Positions 50,620 through 62,786 of a stretch of 64,000 bases of DNA are shown piece by piece. The notes under the pieces were generated by a model. It ran no database searches, was not told where the DNA came from, and saw nothing but the letters and a program-made list of their open reading frames with translations. Within the stretch, counting starts at the first letter, position 1. Each line of letters starts with the position of its first letter. Made by a program: the position numbers and the translations under genes. Source of the DNA: Monosporascus cannonballus. Taxonomy: Eukaryota > Ascomycota > Sordariomycetes > Xylariales. The stretch spans positions 62,001-126,000 of the forward strand of contig QJNS01000136.1 in NCBI GenBank assembly GCA_004154925.1. Reading direction: 5' to 3'.

Positions 50620-53600
50620 TTTCCTGATTAGCCAATTCCTTTTCTAAAATCTCTTATAAGGCGTCCTTCCGTTGATCGAGGGCTTCCGTAATATCCATTA
50701 GTCCTAGTTATTTTTTGAAATGTTTAAAAGGTTTACATAATAAGGCTTTTGTTAAACCGTCGGTTAATATATCGCCCGTAAGCGTATAATCTATTTTAAT
50801 TAAGTTTCTTTTTGCGGTTTATTATAATTAGTAATTATATATATCTATATGCTGTAATTTTATTATTAATAGAATAATATCGGCATTAATAAACAGTATA
50901 ATTTATTAATTATTATATTATATATTTTATAATTTTATATTTAAAATAAATTTTAATTTTTTAATTAATTAAAAATTTAAAAAAAATATAATTTATATAA
51001 AGAATAATAATTTCGGTTTTGTTATAAACGCAATTATTATATTTTATGTATTTATCTATTATTTTATTATTTTTTCGATTAATTTCATAATTTCAATTTG
51101 AAACCTTTTCAGTCGATTCTATTATTTACGAAAAAGATATTATTTTAAATATTTAATAAATCTTTATTTCCGGATTATAATATTAACGTTTTGGTTCTAA
51201 TTAGGTAGAATATAATTTGGTCGGTAACTTTATAATATATATTGTTAAAATTTAATTTAAATTAAGCAAATTAAAGTATCGTAAAAAGTATATCGGATTA
51301 TATATTCTTTATTACGAAAATAATAAAGCCGATTTTTTAGATATTTATTAATAAAGTTTAAATAAGTTAAAATAAAATTTAGTAATAACTTGATATTAAT
51401 TTCGAGTATTTCTGGAAAATTATTTAGATTTTTTAAAATATTAAATTAATTAAGTTTTTGTATTAAATTTAATTTTCATTATTTTAATATTAAGTAATTA
51501 TTATAAGCTTTTAGTTTTTATTAAAATATATCGTTTTTATATTTATTATATTAATTAATTAACGAAATTTTGATTTTATTTGCGATATATTATTATAATA
51601 TTATTTGTAACAAAATTAAATATTTTGTAACGAATAAAAGAATAAGATTCGTAAGGAACGGAGTTAAATTCCAATTTTTTAAATGTTTTAATTAAATTTC
51701 TTTATTATAATAAAAATAATTTCTTTAATTTATATAATTCTTTTTTAATTAAAAAGTTTTTGTTACATTATAGATATTCTGAAAACGTTTTTATGTATAT
51801 TTCGTAAAGTAAATTAGTATTTATAAAAATATTTATAATGTTATATTATTTAAGTTTTAAGTCGAATTTAATCGTAACAACGATTACAGTTTGAAATAGT
51901 TTTTAACGAAAATAATTATATATATATTGTTATAAACGGTTCTAAAGTATTAATTATTTCGTATATAAAAATAGGCTTTGTACTTTTAAAACTAGTTATA
52001 TTTATTAAACTTATAAATATATATTTACGTATATTTTAAAACTTATTTTTCTTTAATAAAAATTAATTAACGGTGTGTTAAGATTATATTTTTTTAATAA
52101 TTTTATAAATAAATTCTTTTGGTCTTACGGAATATCTTTTTTAATGGATATATATTTAATTTTTTATATTTTTACGGTAATAACGATAAATTATATTTTT
52201 ATATTTAGTTTTATAACATATATATTTTTTTGTATATTAAGATATTAATCTTTTTCCGATTAAAATAATACGTATTTCGGATAATTAACTTTTTTTTAAA
52301 TTTCCGTAATTTACTAGTTGGTTATCGTACGTATTTGCAAAAAAAATCAAACGTTTTATATTAAATGTAATTTTTTATATTTTTTATTTATTTCTGATAA
52401 TATTTTTAATACGAAACATATAAAGAGCTTATATTTATAACTAATAAAGTATTTTGGTTTTTTACCGTTACGTTGGGTTAAACAATATGAAAAAAGCTTA
52501 AGGTTACTTTTATTTTTTTTTATCGGCGTAATAATTATAAGAATTATTAAAGTAAATGTTAATAGCGGTAAAAATCGAAAAAACGTATATACTTTAAATA
52601 TAACGGTTATATAAAAATAATTAGTTTTTTGTAAATAAAAGTTTTGTTTATTCCGTACGTATTTTATATTAATATGTTTTTAAAATTGTTTTTTCTGGTT
52701 AGCTAATAATTAAATTGTTTTATTTAGATTTTTATTTTTTCATTTATTAAAATAATATTTGTAATATGTTTTTATAATATGTAAAAAGTTACTTTTTAAG
52801 TTTTTAATATTACTTAAAAAAATGGCCTTTTTATTAAATCATATATTTCGAATAATAATAACTTTATTAATTAATAATTTTCAAATTTCGTAAATATTTA
52901 TAAATTAGTAACCGATAAAATAATTAATTTATGTTTCAGGATTTAGCTTTTAAAGTCTTTATTTTTTATAATAATAATTATTATAACGTAAGCTATATAG
53001 CCGTATATTTATAAGTAGGTTTATTAAAACATTCGATTAAATATTATAATATTATTTTTATATATTAAATAAATATAATAAATTTCATATCGGCTTTATT
53101 AAAACAATACGTATTTAAAAATATAATTATATAAATATATTACCGTTTTAAAGATATATATAATTAAAAATAAAAATAATTTAATGTTATTTTGTATCGT
53201 AACTATTTTGTTTTAATTATATTCCTTAAATATTTTATACTTTCGTTTAAAATTTAGGTATTTAATATTAAAAGAAAGTGATTAAAGCATATTTCGAAAT
53301 TAATGGTGTTTTAGGATTTTATTATCGTATTCGATTATTTCTAGGAAAACCTTATTTTAATTTTTTAAAACTTTTAAAAAATATTGAAATATTATAATTA
53401 ATATATTTTACTTTCGGTTCTTAAAGTAAATATCTTAAATAAAACGTAAGTACATATCGGTAGTAAATATAATATATTTATATTTATTAAGGTTTTTTTT
53501 AAATTTATATAATCGATAACAATTTTTTATTTTGATCGGAATATTCCGTTTTTTAGCTTGCGGCGTATTAACCTTTTAGCCTTTGCCTTATTACATATTT

Positions 53601-54700
53601 AATATTCGATTATTATAAGACCTATTAAGTAGATTTTTTTTATATAAGATTATAATTAAGTAATTATTTCGGGACCTAAATAATTTAATTTTAAATATTA
53701 TATAATACCGTTATCGGTTCATAATAATCTTATTATTTTTAAATTAATGTTTTATTTACAAATAATTAATGTTACATAAAATATTATTACGTTAATATTT
53801 TCGATATCAAATTAATTAAATTTATTTATTAACGTAATAATTATTTAATTATATTTATTTCGAATGTAATTATTAATTCTTTTATTATTTTATTAATACC
53901 TTTTTTTCGAAATTGCCGGCATAATATTTAATTATATACGAAATATTCGTAATAAGTTACGTTATATAATTATAACGTTTTCGTTTCGTTAAAACTTTAA
54001 AAGATTATATTAATTTTTTCGTATCTCTTAATCGAATAGAAATTATTATTTATATATATTTTATTACTTAGTACGATAAATTTAAAGTTCAGGAATTTAT
54101 TAATTAAGTTAAAGATATATATTATTAACCTTAAATCTAAAATAGTTAAAGACTTTAAAAAATAAAATAAAATATTTATAACGTTACGTTAATTAATAAT
54201 TAAACAATATGTTTATCTTTGTTATATCTTTTTTAGAAATTAATTTATTTTTTATACAATAAGTGTTTATATAATTAATGATAAGCGGTTGATTTTTTCC
54301 TTTAAAAATTACTTGACAGATATTTGCTTTTAAATATATATTATTATCTTATGATTATAACGAAATCTTTCTGAAATTTCTTTAAAATATGTATAATAAC
54401 AATTAAATAATATACGATAATTAATTAAGTACGTTTTATAACGGATATTTTATATATTTAATTCTTAACGTTTTCGCTTATTATTATTTCGCTTTATATA
54501 AGAACCTTTATAGTTATCTTATTTCGGCTTACGGTTTAAGGTTTTTTTTTGCGATTAAAAGTTAATATTTTTAAGATTTATTTTAATCAAAATCGTTCTA
54601 ATTAAAGGAATTTATAAGTATTCCGTAAAACGTTAAAAACGTTACCTTAATATTTTATAATATAAATATAGAATAGGTTATAATTTAATTATCTAGAAAG
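50620..54700 (-). pseudogene. Copia-1 gag-pol relic
   Basis: Minus strand. The RNase H terminus is well preserved at 50,743-50,786, reading LTGDILTDGLTKALL, the family ADGLTKAL motif before the end of pol. RT is at about 51,500-52,100, with the YVDD box degraded to VTNN near 51,590-51,612. Integrase is expected at about 52,800-54,000, and a gag knuckle region near 54,480-54,560. All parts carry dense stops. The order RT after integrase separates it from Gypsy. Confidence 0.82.
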
Positions 54701-55598
54701 TTAATTGCTGCTTTTTAAAAGTTAATTATATTATTACCGATTTTAATTTTTTTATTATTTAGAAAAAAATAAATTATACCCCAATTATAAAAGCTAATAT
54801 TATATATAGGTTGTTAATTTATATAATCGTTATTTTCGTTTTTGGAATATTATGTTATTATTTTCAAGCTATAATCTTTTATTGTTTTACAATTTATTCG
54901 TTTAATGTTTCATTAAAATTTAAAATTTATTTTAATATTTTGCAATATTTCCGTCAAATATCAATTAGCAATTTATTATTGTATATTTTGCCGGATTCGC
55001 CTAAATTAACTTATTATTTTTGTAAATTATTTCTTTAAAAAAAGCTGGTTTTTTTAATCGTTAAAAATACCGATTTTAGGATTTATTTTATAAGGTCGTA
55101 AATATTTTTGTAAAAGGTATCGTATTTCTAATTTTTATAAATATATATTATAAAGTTTTAATTATAGGTTTATTTATGTTCGGTCGTTATTTTAAAGATA
55201 TTTGTTAGATAATTAGTATAATTCATTTTTTGGTAATTTTTTCGGAAAATATAAATATAAATTAAAAACTGTTTAAGATATTAGTTCGTATTATATAACG
55301 GATTTACTTTTTTAAATAAAATGTTATATTAAGTTTTATAAATTTAATAAATTATTAAAAGTTTTAATTAAAATCGATATAATTCTAAAAATCAAACGCG
55401 TATATTTTAAATTGAAATTCTTCTTTAAAACGATTTTAATTTTTAGGTTCCTTATACATAACGGAGGTTATTAATAGTACGGTTGTTATTATTATTATTG
55501 GCGTATTTCGATAATTATAACTAATATATAATTTATATTATCTTCATAATAATTAATTAATTAATATATGCCTTAATTAAGCAAATAAAACTTTTAAT

Positions 55599-55766
55599 TG
55601 TTAAATATAAGAGATATTAGTTATATATATATATATTGATAACTCGTTATAAATACTTTAAAACGCGCATTATACTTTAAGGTGATCTAATCCCGGAATA
55701 TATATGTTCCGATCAGAGAGAATCTTCCGTATATGGGGTGCTAGAGCGCCCCCCTACTAGCTGACA
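55599..55766 (-). repeat. Copia-1 LTR, right (5' LTR)
   Basis: 168 bp. The outer half is eroded to TATATATATATAT; the inner palindrome is retained as GGAATATATATGTTCC. Ends CTGACA at 55,766. Confidence 0.9.
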
Positions 55767-55771
55767 AATAA

Positions 55772-56113
55772 TGCGACGGGTTCGGGCTGTAATTGATGGA
55801 TACGTTGGGGTTTAAAAGTGGCAAATAGATCTTGATCAGGACCAGAATGGTATTAATGATAAGCCATGATCAAGGCAATCGTGTATATATATGTATATAA
55901 TTACGGAAACGTGTTGTTGTTAAGTTATTACGGAATTTTGCTTTTTTAAAAAAGCAATTGTAAAAAACGAGAGAGTTTTTGCGCAAATACAAGTCAGGCT
56001 GAGCTGGCTCGTTACGGGAATTTGGGATTTGATTGGTTAATATTTAGCGTTGTGGAGCGGTACTTAAGTGACTTTGAAAAACGAGCCAGGGAGGCCTGAG
56101 CTAGCTGAGGTAA
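55772..56113 (-). pseudogene. Family A copy A3, right (5') part
   Basis: Carries the A3 gene start (ATG at 55,867, minus strand) and the 5' terminus TTACCTCAGCTAGCTCAGGC ending at 56,113. The inverted sub-terminal partner CTGGCTCGTTAC is at 56,008-56,019. Nearly RIP-free, so this is the best reference for the family-A end. To its right lies Gypsy-C2 5' leader sequence, the target of A3. Confidence 0.72.
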
Positions 56114-56160
56114 AGCGGAGCAAGCTTAGTTTGTTTCTGAGATTGATGCGATAGTGGAGG
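56114..56160 (-). other. Gypsy-C2 5' leader/gag fragment, left piece
   Basis: 47 bp between the A3 terminus and Copia-2, ending in the GGAGG TSD. Together with 61,637-62,055 it forms the start of the Gypsy-C2 internal region downstream of its 5' LTR. Confidence 0.5.
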
Positions 56161-56323
56161 TGTCAGCTAGCATGGGGTGCTCTAGCACCCCATATACGGA
56201 AGATTCCCTCTGATCGGAACATATATGTTCCGGGACTAGATCACCTTGAAGTACAGTACGCGTTCTAAAACATTTGTAACTAATTATCAATATATACATA
56301 ACTAATATCGCTTATATCTGATA
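56161..56323 (+). repeat. Copia-2 5' LTR
   Basis: 163 bp, TGTCAGCTAG to ATCTGATA. It has an inverted repeat GGGGTGCT-CT-AGCACCCC (56,174-56,191) and the perfect palindrome GGAACATATATGTTCC (56,216-56,231), which may fold or bind a dimeric factor. Confidence 0.9.
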
Positions 56324-56599
56324 ATAAAAATCTTATTTGCTTAATTAAAGCATATATTAATTAATTAATTGTTATTAAGACGATATAAGCTGTATATTAA
56401 TTGTAATTATCGAAATATGCTAATAATAATAATGGCGACCGTATTATTAACGGCCTCCGTTATTTATAAAGGACTTAAGGATTAAGATCGTTTTAAAGGC
56501 GAATTCCAATTTAAAATATATGCGTTTAATATTTGAAATTATATCGATTTTGATTAAAACCTTTAATAACTTATTAAATTTATAAAACTTAATATAACC

Positions 56600-59500
56600 T
56601 TTTACTTAAAAACATAAACCCGTTACATAATATAAATTAATACTTTAAATGGTTTTACGTTTATATTTATATTTTTTAAAAAAAAATTAACGAAAAAATT
56701 CAGTATATTAATTATTTAACGAATATCTCTAAAATAATGACCGAAAATAAATAAATTTATAATTAAGATGTTATAGCGTATATTTATAAGGATCGGAAAT
56801 ACGATATTTTCTATAAAAATAATAACAACTTTACGAAATAAATTTTAGAATTAATATTTTTAACGATTAAAAAAATTAGGTTTTTTTTAGGAAAAAACTT
56901 ACAAAAATAATATATTTACTTAGGCGAATCCGATAACGTATACGATAACAAATTCTTAATTAATACTTAATAAAAATATTACCAAATATTAAAATAAATT
57001 TTGAAATTTAGTAAAGATTTAAATAAATCAATTGTGAAATAATAAAAAATTATAATTTTAGGATAATAATATAATATTCCAGAAATAAATATAACGATTA
57101 TATAGGTTAACGACCTATATATAATATTAGACCTTATAATTAGGATATAGATTATTACTTTTTAAATAATAAAAAAATCGAGATCGATAATAATATAATT
57201 AATTTTCAAAAAGCAGTAATTAATTTTTTAGATTATTAAGTTATAACCAATTTCATATTTATATTATAATATATTAAAATAATATTTTTAATGTTTTACG
57301 GAATACCTGTAAACTTTTTTAATTAAAACGATTTTAATTAAGAAAATTCTAAAAATATTAATTTTTAACTATAAGAAAAAATCCTAAACCGTAAGCCGAA
57401 ACGAAATTATTATAAATGTTTTTATACGGATCAAAACGGTAATAAGCGAAAGCATTAGAAATTAAACGTATAAGATATCCGTTATAAAACGTATTTAATT
57501 AATTATTATATATTATTTAATTGTTATTATATATTTTTAAGACCACTTTAAAAGGTTTTTATTTTAATAACAGAATAATACTATATATTTAAAGATAAAT
57601 TTCCGTTAATTAATTTCTAAAGAAGAAAATTGACCGTTTATCGACAATTATGGAAAAACATATTATATAAAAAATAAATTAATTTTTAAAAGGCGTATAA
57701 CGAATATTAATATACGTTTTTAATTATTAATTAACGTAATATTACAAATACTTTATTTTATTGCTTAAAAAATTTAATTATTTTGGATTTAAAATATATA
57801 ATATATTTTTTTAATTTAATTAATAATTTCCTAAATTTCAAATTTACCGTATAAAGTAACGGGATATATATAAGCAATAATTTTATTTTAATTAAGGGAT
57901 ACAGAAAGATTAATCTAATTTTTCGAAACTTTAATAATACGAAAACGTTACGTTTATAGGACGTAATATATTATAAAGATTTCGTATATAACTAAGTATT
58001 TTTTCGGTAATTCCGAAAAAAATTTATTAATAAGACAATCGAAAAATGAATAATTTTATTCGAAATAAATATAATTAAGTAATTATTATGTTAATAAATA
58101 AATTTAATTAATTTATTATTAAAACTATTAACGTAATAATTATTTATATAATTTTAGTAATTTATAAACGAAATGTTAATTTAAAAATAGCGAAATTATT
58201 ACAAATTGATAACGGTATTATATATCATTTGAAATTAAAATATTCAGGACCTAAAATAATCGCTTAATTGCAGTTTTATATAAAAGAAGTCCATTTAAAA
58301 AATTTTATAATAATCAAATATTAAATATATAATAAAGCAAAAGTTAAAAGATTAATACGCCGTAAGCTACAAAAAGAAACATCTTAATTAAGAGAAAAGA
58401 TGATTATTAATTTAATAAACTTTAAAAAAACCTTAAAAAGTATAAATATATTATATTTATTACCGATAAATATCTAGGCTTTAATTAAGATGTTTATCTT
58501 AAGAACCGAAAGTAAAATATATTAATTATAATATTTTCAAACTTTTAAAAAGTTCTAAAAACCAATATAAGGTTTTATATAAATAATTATATATATTAAC
58601 GAAATTTTAAAAAATTAATAATTTTAAAATATATTTTAAATTTTTTTATATTCAACTTAAATTTAAAATATAATATACTTACATTTAAAACAAGAATGTA
58701 AAATATTTAAAAAAAAAATATATAATTAAAAAAACGATTATAATATAAACTAAAGTTAAATTATTTTCGTTCCTAATTATATATATCTTTAAAACAATAA
58801 TATATTTATATAACTAAATTATTAAATATGTATTTTTTTAGTAAAACTTATACAAAATTTATTATATTTATTTGGCGCATATAAATAATATTATAATATT
58901 TAATCGAAAGCTTTAATAAATTTATTTGCGAAGATATGGTTATATAGCTTACGTTATAATAATTACCGTTATAAAAAATATAAAGATTTTAAAAGTTAAA
59001 TTTTAAAACGTAAAGTATTTTTTTCGTTGGTTATTAATTTGTAAGTATTTTTAAAATTTGAAACTTATTAATTAATAAAATTATTATTATTCGAAATATA
59101 TAATTTAACGAAAAAGCCATTTTTGATATAATATTAAAGACTTAAAAAATAATTTTTTATATATTATAAAAGAGAAATTATAAATAGTATTTCGATAAAT
59201 AAAATTATTTAATTTATATATAAAAAATAAAAACTTAAATAAAATAATTTAATTATCGGCTAAGCAAAAAGAAATAATTTTAAAAAAGTATTAACATGAA
59301 ATACGTATAGAATAAAAAAATAAGTTTATTCGTAAAAAATTAATTATCCTTATATAACCGTTATATTCGAATTATTTTTATCCTCTGGATTATTATCGTT
59401 ATTAACGTTTACTTTAATAATTATTATGATCATTATATTAACGGAAAAAATAAAAGTAAGTCTGAGATTCTTTTATATTGTTCAACCTAGAATAACCGTA

Positions 59501-61350
59501 AAAAACGAAAGCACCTTATAGGTTATAAATATAAGCTCCCTATATATTCCGTATCAAAAAGGTATTATCCGAAACGAATATAAGGTATAAAAAACTGTAT
59601 TTAATATAGGACGTTTAACCTTTTTTATAAGTACGTACGATAACCGGCCGGTAAATTACGGAAATTTAAAAAAAATTAATTAGTCGAAATACGTATTACC
59701 TTAATTAAAAAATAATAATATTTTAATATATAAAAAAATATTTAAATTATAAAACCGAATATATAAATGTAATTTATTATTACTGCCGTAAAGTTATAAA
59801 AAGTTAAATATATATTTATTAAAGAAAATATTCCGTAAAACCGAAAACATTTATTTATAAAGTTATAGGAAATTTAATTTTAAAAAGCCGTTAATTAATT
59901 TTTTATTAAAGAAAATAAGTTTCAAGGTATATATAAATATACGTTTATAAATTTATTAAATATAATTAATTCCATGAATACAAACCTTATTTTATTGGAT
60001 AAGGCGATTAATACTTTAAAACCGTTTATAACGATATATATATAATTATTTTTGTTAAAAATTATTTCGAATTTTAATTGTTATTATAATTAAATTCAAC
60101 TTAAAATTTAAGCAGTATAATATTATAAACGCCTTTATAAATATTAACTTATTTTACGAAATATATATAAAAATATTTTTAAAATATTTAGAAGATAATA
60201 AAATTCTCCTAATTAAGAAGATATTATATAAATTAAGAAAATTACCTTTATTATAAAAAAAGCTTTATTAAAATATTTACAAAATTAGGATTTAATTCCG
60301 GTTCTTATAAATTTTATTATTTTATTTGTTAAGGGATATATCTTTTTTTATAAACGATATTATTATAATATATTACGAAAGAAATTAAACTTTCGTTAAT
60401 TAATTAAACTAATAAATATAAAAACGATATATCTAAATAAAAATAAGGATTTATAGTAATTTCTTAGCATTAAAATAATTAAAAATAAATTTAATAGGAA
60501 AATCTAGTTATTTTAATCCGATTCTATAAATAAACGAATTAATTTAATATCTAAAAGAATTTAAAATAATTTCCGAAAAATACCCATAACTAACATTAAA
60601 TTATTGCCGAATCTTAATCTGGCTTATCCAGGCTTTATTAATAAATATTTAAAAAAATCGGTTTTATTTTTTTTATAATAATTAATACGTAACCCGATAT
60701 ATCTTTTACGGTATCTCGATTTGCTCGATTTAACTTAAACCCTAATAATACATATTATAAAGTTATTAACCAAATTATATTATACCTAATCGGAACCAAA
60801 ACGTTAACGTTAGATTCGAAAATAAAATTTTATTAAATATTTAAAATCATGCCTTTTTTACGAATAATACGATCGATCGAAAAAAAAAATTAAATTTATA
60901 TTATAAAATTATTCGGAAAAATAATAAAATAACGGGCAAATAAATAAAACATAATAATTAATTTTATAATAAAAACAAAATTATTATTTTTTATCTAAAT
61001 TATTAAAAAAATTATTTAATTTTTAATTAATTAAAAAATTAAAAATTATCTTAAATATATAATCGTTAAATATGTAATACGATAATTAATAAATTATATA
61101 ATTTATTAACGCCGATATTACCTTATTAATAACGAAATTACGTTATATAGATATATATAACTATTAATTACGATAAACCGCAAAAAAGAATTTAATTAAA
61201 ATAGATTATACGCTTACAGGCGATATATTAGCTAACGGTTTAACGAAAGCCTTATTACGCGAACCCTTTGAACATTTTAAAAAGTAATTAGGATTAATAA
61301 ATATCACGGAAGCCTTCGATTAACGAAAGGACGCCTTGCGAAAAATTTTA
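56600..61350 (+). pseudogene. Copia-2 gag-pol relic
   Basis: Plus strand, Copia order. Gag segment near 56,600-57,300; knuckle-like CFYTDQNGNKRKH near 57,400-57,460. Integrase is about 57,750-59,000. RT is about 59,950-60,430: FNLKFKQYNIINAFININLF, then KILLIKKILYKLRKLPLL. The catalytic box now reads FFINDI (IND at 60,350-60,358) where Copia has YVDD. RNase H terminus LTGDILANGLTKAL at 61,213-61,255. Damage is consistent with RIP and the gene is dead. Confidence 0.85.
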
Positions 61351-61468
61351 AAAAAGAAATTAATTAATTAAAAAACTTTAATCGTCGGAAAAAAAGTAAA
61401 ATAAATAATTATGGCTTTAAGAGTTGTAATAGTTAATACCGTGAATGCTTTAAGATATTAAGAAGGTA

Positions 61469-61631
61469 TATTAATTAATAGGGAGTGCTCTAGTACCCTA
61501 TATACGGAAAATTCCCTTTGATTAAAATATATATATTCTAGGATTAGATTATCTTAAAGTGCAGTGCGCGTTCTAGAGCACTTATAACTAGTTATCAATA
61601 TACACATAACTGATGTCCCTTATATCTGACA
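61469..61631 (+). repeat. Copia-2 3' LTR
   Basis: 163 bp, partner of 56,161-56,323. The start is mutated to TATTAATTAA and the palindrome is eroded to AAAATATATATATTCT, while the last 100 bp are nearly intact, ending CTGACA. Confidence 0.9.
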
Positions 61632-61636
61632 GGAGG

Positions 61637-62055
61637 CGTCTACTTTCTTCGATTAGAGCGTTGCGGAAGTCAATTTGGAGACTGGGCTTTTGTCGTCTGA
61701 GATTTTGGCCGCTTTAGAGATAGTCGGTTAAGGTTTTGGCGATAGAACTTTTTAACTAGATCTATTATATTCGTTAGATACTTAAGTGGTTCCTAAGAGT
61801 TTTTTTCGTGTAAGTATTTTTCTTATTTGATTTAATATTGGATCTTATTTTTAATTGTTCTGAAATTTAGTATTTTTTTCAATTTTTAGGTTTTTTTTAA
61901 TAGAGCGTTTTTGGGTATTATTTTAAGTAAGAAAATATGGAAAATAAAGTAGATTTTTATTTTTTTAGATAATAATAGTTAATAATTAGTTTTGAAAATG
62001 ATTTCGTCGATCTTAAATAGGCCAAGTTTTTTGAAATCGAGCTTGTTATTTGGTT
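61637..62055 (-). pseudogene. Gypsy-C2 5' leader and start of gag
   Basis: 419 bp directly inside the 5' LTR. The minus-strand reading near 61,650-61,760 has SGQNLRRQKPSLQIDFRNAL and EESRRL, a polar helical gag-like N-terminus with few stops. The A/T-rich leader toward 62,055 holds nothing else recognisable. Its low RIP level contrasts with the adjacent Copia-2 body. Confidence 0.5.
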
Positions 62056-62478
62056 TTTTACGACCCTATTATACATCCACCTAGAAGTATAAGCAGTATC
62101 CGAAATGGGGTCTTGATTTGCAAGTAACAATAGGGTAAGAAATAATTTAGAGGTTAGTTTATTAAAGAGATTTACGTACTTTTCTCTTAATTAAAAAACG
62201 ATGCCTCTAATTAAAGGCTTAGATTAATAGCTAAGAAATGAAAGCTAAATAAGTGGCTATTTATATAAAAAACCTGTATTCTTATATATTCTTTTCTTTT
62301 AAAAGTAAGTATGTCGTAGATCTATGTAATCTATATGATCTGGTAGATCACTTAGATTACCTAGATCACATCCAAATATCAAGTCTCAGAATCGAAGTTT
62401 AGCCGCAGACATGGTTCATGATCGCGCTAGGCCAAGAGAACAGGCCTTCCTGATCCAAGACTTTCTTATTTCGTAACA
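62056..62478 (-). repeat. Gypsy-C2 5' LTR
   Basis: 423 bp. It starts at 62,478 (minus strand TGTTACGAAATAAG) and ends at 62,056. Its U3 differs entirely from the Gypsy-C1 and solo C-type LTRs, while the last ~150 bp match them. It is followed by the GTAAC TSD (62,479-62,483). Confidence 0.85.
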
Positions 62479-62483
62479 GTAAC

Positions 62484-62786
62484 TAACTTATAAAATTTAA
62501 AAAGGTTAACGTTTAAGCCGGTTAAGTTAATATTAAAATTTGAAAAACGTAAAAAATTTAAAACGTTACGTCGCTTAAAAACCATGAGTTAAAAAATATA
62601 TATATAACCGATAACTTTATAGTTTAAATAAAATCAGTTTGTAACTATAACTTGGTTACGCAAATTGTCTTTATTATTACGAAACGTAATATTAATTGTT
62701 TAATTGTTTAGATTTTTATAGTAGTCCTGTTAATATAAACCGTACGATTAGGGTTTAATAGTTGGTTAAACCGGTTAGCCGTTACA
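62484..62786 (+). repeat. Gypsy-4 3' LTR, remainder
   Basis: 303 bp completing the LTR begun at 29,723. It ends GGTTAGCCGTTACA, shared with the inverted LTR at 62,853. AAACCGGTTAGCC near the end matches AAACCCCCTAGCC in that LTR. The two pieces sum to 378 bp. Confidence 0.72.

Larger units (their letters stand above)
50365..55766 (-). mobile_element. Copia-1: complete Ty1/Copia element (minus)
   Basis: A 5,402-bp element with LTRs 50,365-50,526 and 55,599-55,766, ends TGTCAG and CTGACA, and perfect AATAA TSDs (50,360-50,364, 55,767-55,771). It sits inside A3. Coding is on the minus strand in Copia order. The region 50,527-50,720 is nearly RIP-free, whereas the body is almost pure A/T. Confidence 0.92.
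56161..61631 (+). mobile_element. Copia-2: complete Ty1/Copia element (plus)
   Basis: A 5,471-bp element with LTRs 56,161-56,323 and 61,469-61,631 and perfect GGAGG TSDs (56,156-56,160, 61,632-61,636). Same family as Copia-1 but inverted and only about 390 bp from it. Inserted into the Gypsy-C2 5' region. The body is RIP-saturated; LTRs and the outer few hundred bases are much less affected. Confidence 0.93.
29798..62478 (-). mobile_element. Gypsy-C2: one Gypsy element swollen by nested insertions
   Basis: Interpretation: a single minus-strand Gypsy with its 5' LTR at 62,056-62,478 and a 3' LTR in three pieces (29,798-29,818, 30,266-30,295, 36,302-36,673). The pieces total 21+30+372 = 423 bp, the length of the 5' LTR. 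TSDs are GTAAC at 29,793-29,797 and 62,479-62,483. The Gypsy-4 LTR it interrupted reads on across both ends (75+303 = 378 bp against 376 bp in a sister LTR). Later insertions fill it: solo LTR, LINE, A2, A3, Copia-1, Copia-2. Its own pol was not recognised by eye. Confidence 0.72.

Noticed and set aside
29793..62483. The whole 32.7-kb GTAAC-flanked block as a giant Starship-like cargo element
   Set aside because: Its edges are LTR ends of 423 bp with Gypsy features, and the contents are separately inserted transposons with their own TSDs rather than cargo genes.
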